Shown: piece by piece, positions 1 to 11,300 of the stretch
Layout: every line of letters starts with the position of its first letter
How positions within the stretch are numbered: position 1 is the first letter of the stretch
Source of the DNA: Dipteris shenzhenensis
Taxonomy: Eukaryota; Polypodiophyta; Polypodiopsida; Gleicheniales
Length of the DNA: 64,000 bases
Direction: 5' to 3' (one strand)
Assembly (NCBI GenBank): GCA_047967505.1
Contig: CM106539.1
The notes under the pieces: model-generated
Seen by the model: only the letters and a program-made list of their open reading frames with translations
Told to the model about the DNA's origin: nothing
The model's database searches: none
Translations under genes and position numbers: made by a program

Positions 1-180
1 CCTCCTTAAAAGCATGTCTGAAGTGTACATCGCACTGAAACCACTTTGAAGAATCTTCCAGATCCAAAGTTTGAGGAATCCTCTCTTCTTGAGAAAGAAA
101 GAGAGTTGAAGGCATCGACATCGACATCTACATCAACATCCAATAGCAATAATGAAGAATAAGCATTGTTCAGTAAAACA

Positions 181-312
181 TCAATGAAGTATTACCATTG
201 CGAAAGGATGGATCACTATCAAAGTGATTGTAGACTGAAGAACAAACCAAAGTGTCACCATTGCAAGAAGCTAGGACACAAAGAAGAAGACTACAAATTG
301 AAGAGCCAATAG
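181..312 (+). pseudogene. copia-type gag zinc-knuckle remnant
   Basis: A short open stretch encodes two adjacent CCHC-like zinc knuckles of the kind found at the C-terminus of plant Ty1/copia gag (nucleocapsid, RNA binding). The first reads YHCERMDHYQSDC and has Tyr where the first Cys is expected. The second reads CHHCKKLGHKEEDY and has Tyr where the last Cys is expected. Both fingers are therefore broken. A TAG stop follows at about 310, and no protease, integrase or RT is found before the polypurine tract about 270 bp downstream, so the element is internally deleted. The family is inferred from the double knuckle and the neighbouring LTR-like end. Confidence 0.6.
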
Positions 313-421
313 GTCAACTACGTGGAGTCATCATCAAGCCTTGAGCAGAATGACAACAACAACATGTATTGAGAAGCAAAAGCCTTTCCACCTTTAGCCT
401 ATGTTCTTGTAATCAAACCTA

Positions 422-586
422 ACCACTTGCAAGTAGCCATGCAAGCACTCAGGGGAGGTATTGACATGTAAAAACAACACTTGACTACCTTAAGTAGCAA
501 GGTATGCACTAAGGGGAGGTGATGGATTTGTAATTCACATCTAACCACCTTGTAATAGCCAATGGATCATGGTGCCAAGGGGAGGT
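422..586 (+). repeat. three degenerate repeats, each ending in a polypurine-tract-like motif
   Basis: The motif AGGGGAGGT occurs at about 451-459, 512-520 and 578-586. Each copy is preceded by a related segment (aaccacctt ... agtagcc ... gcact), giving units of about 60-66 bp. The last copy directly precedes a TG that could start an LTR, as expected for the primer of plus-strand synthesis in an LTR retrotransposon. Triplication of a polypurine-tract region is unusual. Confidence 0.55.
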
Positions 587-890
587 GTTGAGGAATATGG
601 TGCCATGAGCACATAATTAGAGGCTAAGGTATGGTATAGAAATGTATTAAAGTAGCCACCCTACGATGTGGACCACATAATGTGAGGATGTGGATCGAGG
701 ACATCCACAAGGAGAGATGTGGATCACCATTGCTTCCTTTTGTTATGAGATTGCTGGAACTTGCACAAGTGAACATCCATTTTCGGACATTCAATTGCAA
801 TTTGCACTAGGAAATTACTTTTGTACAAGCTGTGTTCTCATACTTTCTATATCTTACCCCACTACTTTCATATAAGAACTCTATTTCGAA
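586..890 (+). repeat. probable 3' LTR fragment of a copia-like element
   Basis: The sequence starting TGTTGAGGAATATGG lies immediately after a polypurine tract, the normal position of a 3' LTR. No second copy is in the window, so the right boundary is uncertain and the end given is a guess. Confidence 0.4.
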
Positions 891-3212
891 TGCATATGTG
901 TCAACTAGTGCATATAATGCAAAAGAATCATAAGGGGACAAAATGAAGTTTACATCTTGAGACAGGCAATGCATGATTGAAAGGTTCCCACATCTAGATA
1001 GATCTTTTCAAATTTTGGATCCGTGAAAGAGTTTTTCCAATCCACAAAGTTAGCATTTTGGGACTTTATTAATTGCCTTATTTTCTTGCATATACAGTCC
1101 ACAAAATAATGAGTAGATATGTGGAAGCTTAGAGAGTATAATATGCAAAATAAAACACACTTGTTCTTTGGAAATTTAGCTGAGAAATCGGAGACTATAA
1201 CAATAGAAGGAGTTCTTATCATATGGTCCATGTCCATTGCAAAACATGATGAAAGAGATACTATAATTGAAGCAAATGCACTTGAGGAAGAAATATAAAG
1301 GGCCAAACATGCTGTCTTTGCAATGAACACAAACTAAATCTTTTGAATGGCAGTAGGAGAATTGCAAAAGTAAGATTTGATCAAAACCAATTTCTCTTCT
1401 CAAGAAATCTTTATTGCAAATCCACAAATATTTACAAAGCACTTCTTTAGGAAGTAGAGTTTTGGTTACCCAATAGCTCATCACACTTCCTCGACAATGG
1501 GAGCTATAAATACAGTGACCAAGCCAAACATATTTATGAGAAAGCCAAACTTCCTCGACAATGGGAGCTATAAATATAGTGACCAAGCCAAACCTTCTTG
1601 TTGAACAAATACCGCTTTAGTATGTTTGTGTTTGTCTATAGCAAATTCACAAATGGCCAAGGCAGCTTGAGAGCTTTGTCCACAATAGTGGCCTTCAATA
1701 TCACTTCAAGTGATGCTCCTTTAGGAGTGGTGATCAAAGCGTTAACCTTTGGAATTTTAGTCAAGGATGTAGGTTTGTCACAAGTCAAACAAAACACCTT
1801 CTTGGAGTCCCTAGATATCGTGTTGCCTTTGCAAATGGCATATGCACTTTCATACAATGCCCCACTGACCCCAGTAATTGTCAAAGTTCCTACTACCTAG
1901 CAACAATTGTAAAATAGCTTAGAGATCACTCCATAGTGTGCTAAGAAGCATCATCAAGCCAGTGCACATGTATCATGTAATATACCTAGTTGCTGTAACC
2001 GATTTGCTGAATGTGAGCATTGAACACTTACGTAAGGTAGATAGTAAGTGAGGCATCCTTGATCGGCACAATTCTGGTGAAATTTAGCATGTTCAATGCA
2101 ATAGGTTGCGTGTTTTCCTTGCAACCGACATTGTGTGATATGGCTCATTCATCAGAGGAGCCATTCTTGGCTTCCTCTATTGATGAGAGGTTGAATTGAA
2201 AGGATTTGGGGGCATGTCATATCAAGCAGATGTTTTATCTACCGTGATATGACCTAGAGGATGCATTTTACATGAGACTCTGCATGTATAAATGGAAGTA
2301 TTGGTTGGTTCAGGGTCGCTTGTGATCATTTCGTTATGTTGTGCGATGAGGTTCTTGTGTTTTATCTCGATATTGTGATGGAAGAGTCAGAAGGTAGACA
2401 TTCGAATGCTTCGTCTGAGTCATGGTTGCAATGATTGTTGATTAGTAGCGGTGTGTACCTGGATTGCATGTCACATGCAATGGGTGGACGGGTTGTGTCT
2501 CAATGTCGGTGGGTGTTTGATTCAGTTGCAATGTTTTAGTAAGGGATGTGGTTGGTCTACTGTCCCATCTATGTCCTGTCTACATTGAGATTTCATCGAT
2601 TTCGGCAATTTCTGCTCTGCAACAGCATCCGTGTCCATGATCTAGAACACCCACACCCGATAAAGGCCTCCGGGATCCACCTTGTGTAGCACCCTTTCTT
2701 GTCCACAATCCACCACAGTAGAGCCTCGCTCATTGCCAGGCTGCAACCCTCCTCATCACACATCGAACCCACCCCTAAACACACTTAAGACCTCCATTAG
2801 AAGACAAAACATGAAACCTTAATCACCCTATTAAAACTCTAAACAAACACTAACACACACTAACCTATTACGTAACCACTAACAAAGCAGGTCAAGTTTA
2901 CCAAAACAATAGCCAAGAGGGGGGATGGACGTGATTAGCAAAAGCTGTCAGGTCCATTCCATAGGAGCTTTTGGATAGCCAAGAGGGGGGATGGACGTGA
3001 TTAGCAAAAGCTGTCTAGGAGCCAAAAGCTGTGTAGCTGATTAGCAAAAGATGTGAGATCTCATCCCATGGGAGCAACAAGGTCAGCGTAATGGGCATTG
3101 CAGTATCGACATATACCGACGACTACACCAATGCCTATACCAACATTGTCGGGCATATTTTACACCACCAACGTGTTTGCCACTCGGGCTAAATACTCTT
3201 GGGACAAAATAT
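890..3212. other. unassigned stretch with short tandem duplications
   Basis: No gene is recognised. A 45-bp direct repeat lies at 1485-1529 and 1549-1593. A 41-bp direct repeat (atagccaagagggggg...) lies at 2909-2949 and 2975-3015. ORFs of 60-136 codons at 950-2150 resemble nothing I can name. A weak reverse-transcriptase-like string near 2340-2390 is too degraded to call. Confidence 0.4.
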
Positions 3213-3289
3213 CTAATTGTGAGATAAGGGAGTTCTTGAATTGAATCCAACTAATTGTGAGATCAAGGGAGTTCTTGAATTGAATCCAA
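3213..3289 (+). repeat. 38/39-bp tandem duplication just upstream of the LYRM1-like start codon
   Basis: Two head-to-tail copies (3213-3250 and 3251-3289) share ctaattgtgagat, then agggagttcttgaattg. They differ by one inserted base and end 35 bp before the ATG at 3325, so they probably lie in the 5' UTR or core promoter. Confidence 0.8.
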
Positions 3290-3324
3290 TTCATAGGGTT
3301 CGACATTTCCCCTTACATCATACC

Positions 3325-6300
3325 ATGGCCACTTCTGCCACTCGATCGCGGGCTCTCTCCCTCTACAGGTCACTTTTGCGCTCCGCTCGCACTTGGCCTG
3401 GCCCTGCTCAGGAGAAGCAGTATATCCTGGTAGGTTGTTGCCTCTCGTTCTTATTATTTCCAAGCACCTGAGACTCACGCTGGTAGACATCCCTTTATCG
3501 AAAATAGGGAATTTTCGATGTGGTTTTACCTATTGCGCTCATTTCGTTCGAAACGCCGACGCTCATATTGCATTTAGAGTAAGCGTTTTCTGCCTGATTT
3601 GGATTCAGTACCACGGAATCGCTAATGGTTAGAAACCTGTTTGGTGCTTGTTCAGGAAGAGAGTCGATCCCTATATAGACAAAACCAACATCTCTCCGAC
3701 TTAGAAGCTATCAAGAAAGAGGTAAGCGTTATTACTCTTAGTTTAAATATTGCTTCATCATAGCAAGGCAAGGTTTGCAGGCCAAATTCACGATCATGAG
3801 TTCTGGATTTTGTTCGACGTAAATCAAGGCAACTATTCTCTTTGCAATTAATGTAAATACGAAATTAATATATAAAACTGTAACCCCTACGTGTGGATAA
3901 AGATCAAAACCAAGAATTTGCAATATGAGGTTGACACGTGGCACTTCATTTGCAATGTGGGGCTAACACTCACACTCCAAATCTTAGAGATTGTTTATGC
4001 CACAGAGCTGCAATGATCAATTTGAACTACTTTTTAATTAGTTTTCTTTTTTAGTGCTAGTCTTTATGAGGACCCCATCCTTGGAAATAATATGCCCTAG
4101 AAAATGAATTTCAACCATGAAAAACTCTCTCTTCTTGGGGTTAATAAACAACATCGGTTTCTTCAGCTCTACAAACACAATTGCTAGATACTCCCAATGC
4201 TCCTTTTCATCTTTTTGAAAACACAATCATGTGATCAAAGAATGTACAAACAAAGGCTCTGTGATTTTGAAAGATCGGTTTCTTCAGCTCTGCAAACACA
4301 ATTGCCCAATACTCCCAATGCTCCTCTTCATCTTTCGAAAACACAATTATGTGATCAAAGAATGTACCAACAAAGGCTCTATGATTTCGAAAGATCTTGT
4401 CCATCATGCGATTAAATGTCGCAAGAGCATTAGTGAGTCCGAAAGGCATGACCAAAGAACTCATACAACCCAAAAGAAGTCCTGAATGCCGTCGTATGTA
4501 TATCTTCTGGGCGGATGCGAACCTGGTAGTATCCACTCTTTAAATCAATGCGGAAAAATACAGCTCCCTCCTTCAACCTATCCATAATATCATCTATCTT
4601 GGGTATCGGGAAGCAATTCTTAATAGTGATCTTGTTCAAGGCGTGGTAATCGATGCATATGCTGTGCTAGCATTCTCAATCAATTGAGACATGTTAGAAA
4701 CATTCGTTTTCGTACAGTAGTCTCTAAGCTCCTTTGGTAAGCCACAACAATACTTCTCTACTTGCTCAGAGAAAGAAACATGCCGATAGGAGCTTATAGG
4801 TAGCAAAGCCCCCCAAAATTTTATATTGTACTCCTCAAGATCTCGGTAGTTGTTTGAATTCAGCTCATGCCATGCAGTCATAATGTCAACCTTAAAAGTC
4901 GTAGTAAGCCACGCAGCTGAGAACACTTGTTTGAAGCCTACCCAACTAGTAGGTGCAGCGTTCTGCATTAGCATAGTGGTCCACCACTGGAGAGCCTTAC
5001 CCTTCAGAAAACTTGTAGCCCGAGGTATCTTAGATGACTGAGGAAAATTTCCTTCAGTATATGCTGCATCAAACTGTTTGAGAAGGGTCAAAGCCTTGAG
5101 CTTATCCTGAGTACCACTAAATGTCTCATTTGTATGCAGCTCTAGCTTCTTTATAGTCTTTCACTTTCCCTTTCAATGCCAAGTTATCATATGTAGGTGT
5201 TTGAGCAAAAGCAATAGCAGCACTCACATTATCTCCAGCATCAACACCATGAGGCAAAGCTGTATTATCCAGAGCAGCTCCTGAATTTTGCATATTTGGC
5301 ATTACCATATTGCCTACTACTGCATTAGGCATTCCCGTTTGCATCCCTGGGGCTGCACCAACATTTGCATACATTAAATTCTGTCTCATGGGCTGCATAA
5401 TAGGCTGAAATCCCACCATCTGACTTGCAGGTTTTGCATATTTGGCATAACCATATTGCCTACTACCGCATTAGGCATTCCCGTTTGCATCCCTGGGGCT
5501 GCACCAACATTTGCATACATTAAATTCTATCTCATGGGCTGCATAATAGGCTGAAATCCCACCATCTGACTTGCAGGCATACCAGCAAATTGTGCTTGAG
5601 GACTGACCATAGCCTGAAAAACTGATCCTCCACCAAAATAACCCTGTTGCACAGGGGGTGCAATAATTCCTTGCTGTCTGGAAACCATAGACTGAAAATT
5701 ATTACCTTGATTCGTTCCCGGAATAATATCAGATTGCTGCAAACCATAAGGGTTTTGCAAGGGTTGATCCTGGAATTTCACATGCACCTTCTTGTTAACT
5801 TCGAACTCCTTATCCGCATCATCGGGCTTCCTTTTCTTTGGCTGCGTTTCAGAATTCAGAATCTTCTGAAGACGAGGGTCCTGTGAAAATTGAGAAAAAG
5901 CACTCATAAAGCTCTGCAATTGTGCCTTGAATAAATCCATGTCCTCCTCATTAGTATTGTCAACCTGCTGCTCAGCAACATGCTGGGATCCCTCTCTCAC
6001 GGTTTGATCATCAGTAGGGGTCTGCGACATCCTCTCTTCGTCTTCCTCTTCTGTGAGAGTTAGAGATCTTTCCTTGTGGGACATATTTTTTTAATGCTGT
6101 ATCCTTTGCCTAGTTTGCTGGACTTGCACCAAAGCCAACCACAGGCTCACCTCTTGAACAAGTTAGGTGGATCCTGGCAATGGAACTGTGAAACCAGCCT
6201 TCACTTATCAAATGGTGGTAGAATCCACTTTAACAACAACATACACAGTAAATAATCAAATTATTAATCACCACATATTAAATCACAGGGAGCTAGAGCG

Positions 6301-8279
6301 CTCCTACTAAAAAACAAAGACACCAATTAGCCCCAAACATTGGCACCCCTTGCGGTATCTCTTTAATATTCGTATAAAGCCACGAGGCTGATTACAAGCT
6401 CTCTTGAAAGCTGCACCACTGTCCATTGACTTCCAATATCTTGCACACCATGCAATTCTTGCTCAACTTTATATGGCGAATATGCATCCAATCACTACGC
6501 AATCACGCATCCTTCCTTCCAACCAAGCGTGCAACAGATCCCAAAGGCATAAACTATCTCTTTGTCCTCTGCACCTGCACAACCAAGTGCCCAACCAGCC
6601 AAGCACCTCTAAATAGTTGCAGAAAAGGCAAGGACAGCCAAACTTTGGCACAACCAACCAAGGAAACCCTTCCAAAACAGTTCATCCCAATCTGTAGCCA
6701 CCCCGGCCACTGCCCAACAGCATAAATCAGCCTTTCCCTGCTTGGAAACAATACCAAATGCAATAACCAGCCCACAACCAGTCCGGAAACGGCAAAAGTA
6801 GGCAAAGACCAGCCTTCCTCTCCCAGAATTAACAGGAAACAGGTCATTTGAATCCTGAATCCAGTGAAGAACAGATGATTCAGCCCTGGCACAGCTCAAG
6901 GGCAGCTCCAAAACAGGTCGCCCACCTGGAAAAGGTCCCGAAATCAACAGCAGCCGCCAAAAATCAGTGAGAAATAAATTCAGCCCCGGCAGTCCACCAA
7001 CAGCCCACAGACTGCCATGGTAGTCAAAAATCAGCAAGGAGATGTGATAGAATAGCCTTGGGGCACTTTCCGAGCCTGTGACTTGCCTCTCGCTGTTCTT
7101 TTGTGGTCTAGAAAACAGCCCTGAAAGCAAATTTCGACTTTTTTGCTTGCTTTTTGGCCTCCTGCATGCCAAATGGGTCTCTTGTGCTGATTTTAGAGTC
7201 TCATGCCAAAAATAGCAATTTTTAATTGCACCACTCTTTTGCCCCTCTATTGCAAACACTGGTCCTAGGAATTAATTGCCTAGTAATGGTGCTTGTTCGG
7301 AGAAAGAAAATCTTGGTGGTGACTCTTGGTCTGGTCAGAGGGGCTCTATGGCAGCACCCTCAAATCCCACAGCGACAAGCAATAGGTACAGCAAGCAGTT
7401 CAGTTCCTTTAGGACAAGGCGATATGGGCCTCACACCCACAAGGAGATAGGCACGAGAGTGGATCTAGATGAGCTTGGTACTAGAGAGCGACCACATTCA
7501 AGAGGTCACCATCTACGAAGAGGCGTCTTCCTCATCCAGTAGAGCTCCCCCGCTAATGCCTTGACACTTGTGGAGCAAAGTCTCATCCTCCTTGGCCCGC
7601 ATTTGGTGTACCTCTTTCTTTGGTAACACGGATTTACTGTGGAGGACATGGACATGACACACTATGTTCCCCATTTTTCGGCTACGCTCCGCTTTCTGGG
7701 GCTCCTAAAGGAATACAAATCCATCCTCCCCTTCATGGGTCGAGCGTTTGGCAATGTGCTGGAGGCCCCGCCAGATTCGGCCGCATCAGTGGTAGCAGAC
7801 GATGGGGTCCCCAGGATCAGACTGGCGGTTGAGAGTCCAGAATCCCTTCCAGAGTTGATCCTCCTCTAGACCCTCGAGGGGGGTACACTTTGCCAACGAG
7901 TGGAGATTTCTGGATTACTAGGCTAGTGTCTTCATTGCAGGTAGATGGGTCATTTAGCCAGAGACCACCCTTGCGGCCAAGGCCGGACTTTTCCCCTCAT
8001 CCCCGCAAGGTAGGCAGAGTCAGCAGGCCAGGGCCTAGCACCCCTCGGACAGGAGCAACATGAGTCTCAGACCCCCTGGGTGAGTGACACCTTCAGAAGG
8101 GGACTGGACTCAGGTTAAAAAGAAAAAGCAACCAACCAAATTGGCTCGAAAGCGCCGTAGGCAGCCATAGCTCCCAGGAGTTTTGGAAACGGGGAAATGG
8201 AAACGAGGGGAAAACGGTGTTTCGGCCATTGGAAGAAACGGTGGAAACGAAGTTTTGGTTTTAAGGTTGATTTTATTTT

Positions 8280-8324
<45 letters not shown>

Positions 8325-11300
8325 CATACTTTTACAAAGTTGAAAGATAGTACATACATCTTCAAATTTCACAATAACTTATAACTTCAAAGAATTCAAA
8401 GTTCGGCAAAGCCGCACACGCTACATCAGTTACCATAGATTATAGATCATAAATGACAAGTAGTTTGGGACCTAGGCTGAAGCCCTTATAAAAGTGAATA
8501 CAAAACATGATCCATGTCACATGTAACATGTCAAAATCCTAAAAATAAGTACTATAGTCTATGCTGTAGCCAATACAAAACATGATCCATATGATATATC
8601 GGATCCAAAAATTTGACAAGCATCATGCATGCTCCAAGAATCGCTCCTCAACATCATCAGCATCCATGCTATCATGTGTCTCCTCTAACTCCTGAGTGTC
8701 AGCCTCAGATGAAGATAAGAGAGGATCCTGCTCCTCTGGCCCTGCTGAAGTGGAAGCGATGGTATGGCCCTTGATCTCTGTCTCTGAGAGCGGGTGGAAG
8801 AGCAAGTGGTACGGGTCGATGATGTCAACTCCTCATAAAGTAAGGAGTACATATCGCGCTCTTCCTGTGGGATCTCTGGAATGAACTTCATCTTCTCAAT
8901 GTCGATCTTGTCCACATTCACTTGGGAAGGCTCCGGATTCTTGGCATTCCTTTCAAGGAACTCGAAGTTGCAATGACAAAATACGAACCTCTCTAGCTAA
9001 GAGGTACTCACCCTGTTTCTCTTCTTTGTATGGAAGAGTGCCCAAGTGCTCCACTTCCTCTCACATGGACCGGAACTGCAATCCGAGAGAGCATTTGAAT
9101 GGCAATGCGTTTCTGCACACATAATTAAAATTTAGGATTTAGAAACTAGAATTAAGTAGAATGTAAGTTGTAACTCACACTATACTATGTTGCATGATGC
9201 ATCATGCATGTAGCTGAACTTGAGTGTATGGGTAGTAAATTACCAATGTGAGAGCACAATTCCCATACTTCTTCCACCATGAGACAGGTTGTAGCTAAGT
9301 CTCTCGAAGCTTTGCTGTCTCTCGACCAAAGCTCCCTGTATGGTTGCGGAAGGCCAAGAGATCATCCTCTATATGGCCTTGCATGTATACATCACCATGG
9401 TTCACCGCCTTGATGTATGCCATAAAGCCATCATCAAGCTCTGTGTTCTCATATTGCTCCTCATTTCACCATAGAGGATGCAATACATGTGCTACTGCAT
9501 GAATTGGTCTGTGAAACCAGCCCCATCACTTATTCCATATAACCTTGATCTGCTCAATCCTTTAGAGAACAAACCATTTACAAAAAACAAGAGTCAAGAG
9601 TCAAGACCAATGTAAAGCATGAAGACTCAAGAGTCAAGACTGAAGTGAAATAAAAATTTACATATAAGGAAAAACATACGAAGACTTACTGCTCTCCTCT
9701 CAAGTATTGTTGCTTGTTGAGAGACTCTCCGATCTTGTCCATGTACTCATATAAAAGGCCAAGAGTGCTCCCCTCCATGTCTGTAATGCGCAAGACTGTG
9801 TAGATTAGATTGAGAGTTTTGATCAAACCCTCAACCTCTACCCACTAGTCCTCTCTCATGATAGCTCGCATAAAAGCTCTTGCCTTAGGGCTCTCTCCCT
9901 CTCATCCCATTGCATCCACTCATCTGAGTACACAATGCGTACCAACTCCTTGTGAACTCGCAGGAGTCTCTCAAGCACAATAAACATTTAAGCAAATGTG
10001 GTGGTTGCAGGCTGCAGTAGCTCAAGATTGTTACAGGCCCAAAACATGCTTAAAATATTTGGCCTCTTCTTTACAAAATTTACCATGCTTCATGCAGTGC
10101 GAAAGATGGAATCAACCCATTGTATTTCACCTATGTTCACGATCAATAAGTCAATGCAATGTGATGCACAAGGGGTCCACACAATACTTCGAAACTCATC
10201 CTCTAGCATAGAGGCCATAGACCTGCAATTGCTCCCATTGTCTGTCACTACCTGCACAACATTCTCAGGCCCTATTTGCATGATTGCCTCTCGTATATGA
10301 TCCCAAATAAATAAACCGGTAACTGTGAGACCTGGGAGGGAGGCAATGGCTTTCAAAAAGATAGTGCCTTTGCAGCAAGACACTAAAATATTGTACACAT
10401 TCGGCCTGCGTACATTTGAACATCCGTCACACAATATAGTGCAGCCATACCTCTTCCATGTTTCCTTCAAGGGCTCTAGCTGCACTTCTGTCATCCTGCT
10501 TCAACATGTATCCACTTGCTTGGTACTATTTCTTTTTGTTTTTCAATAGTATGCTTATTAAGAAATTAAATGTTTTCCTTCTGTTCAGTTACGGACAATG
10601 GGGACTAGGTCTAGCATTTGAGGGTGGACCCCCTTGCTTGGGGTTATGGGCATTAGTGACCCACAAGAGTGATGGCCTCTCTTTGAGAGGGACATCTAGA
10701 AACCACACCCCACCTGAGTACCCAAACATGGGACCAATCAAATGCACAGATTGCATACCGACCTAGGAACCATTCAAGAGAATGTTCCCTGAGCTTTGGG
10801 TGTGGGCCTGGCAGCATGCCAAGAGTAATGGAGATACAAGATAAGACGACAAACAAATGAGCTCAGTATGGCTCAGTTATGACCTTAGAGTACGTCAATA
10901 GATAGTCTAAGCTGTTAGGAACCCGTGGGTGCGATCAGAATTAAATTCTGACAACTTTGAAATTTTAGGGTTTTTGGGAGTGACGTGGCAGCTGACACGT
11001 GGCAGACTGCCACATGGAATCTGAGCTGGCAGGTCAGTCCACCTGTCCCACACATGTGGCAGCATGCATGGCAAGTGGCAGGGCATGCAGGCCAAGTGTT
11101 TGGCCCCAAATCTGGTAGATTTAGGGCAAGTGGTGGGCTGTCCTCTTTGGGACTGCAGCCCACCAAAAATCTGGGACGAGTGTCCACCTTCCACTCTAGG
11201 TCTAGGGGGGGGGCTGAGCCTATAAAAGAAGGCCTCTCCCCTTCATTCCTCACATGAAAATTTCGTCACTTTTCTTCTCCCTCCTTTTGGATGATGCAGC

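Larger units (their letters stand above)
4037..6084 (-). mobile_element. decayed Ty3/gypsy element D (gag plus partial RT)
   Basis: Read on the - strand, the order is gag N-terminal region (5527-6084), a duplicated gag middle (5126-5577), a retrotrans_gag capsid domain (4636-5091) and RT (4037-4655). The zinc knuckle, protease and first part of RT are missing, and RNase H, integrase and the 3' LTR are absent. It is a relic inside LYRM1 intron 2. No target-site duplication can be assigned. Confidence 0.8.

Noticed and set aside
2270-2420. Possible reverse-transcriptase string (DEVLVFYLDIV)
   Set aside because: Only one short motif in a frame full of stops. Neighbouring RT motifs are absent.
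6609-7259. 216-codon - strand ORF
   Set aside because: No motif. Position upstream of gypsy D gag suggests LTR or leader sequence, so not called as a gene.
8623-8921. Small acidic ORFs near the left hAT end considered as independent genes
   Set aside because: They are the serine/glutamate-rich tail downstream of the hATC motif in the same orientation.
10907-11257. Overlapping ORFs of 90-112 codons on both strands, repeated at 17130-17480
   Set aside because: They lie inside the two gypsy A LTRs and are duplicated only because the LTRs are. No codon conservation or domain.
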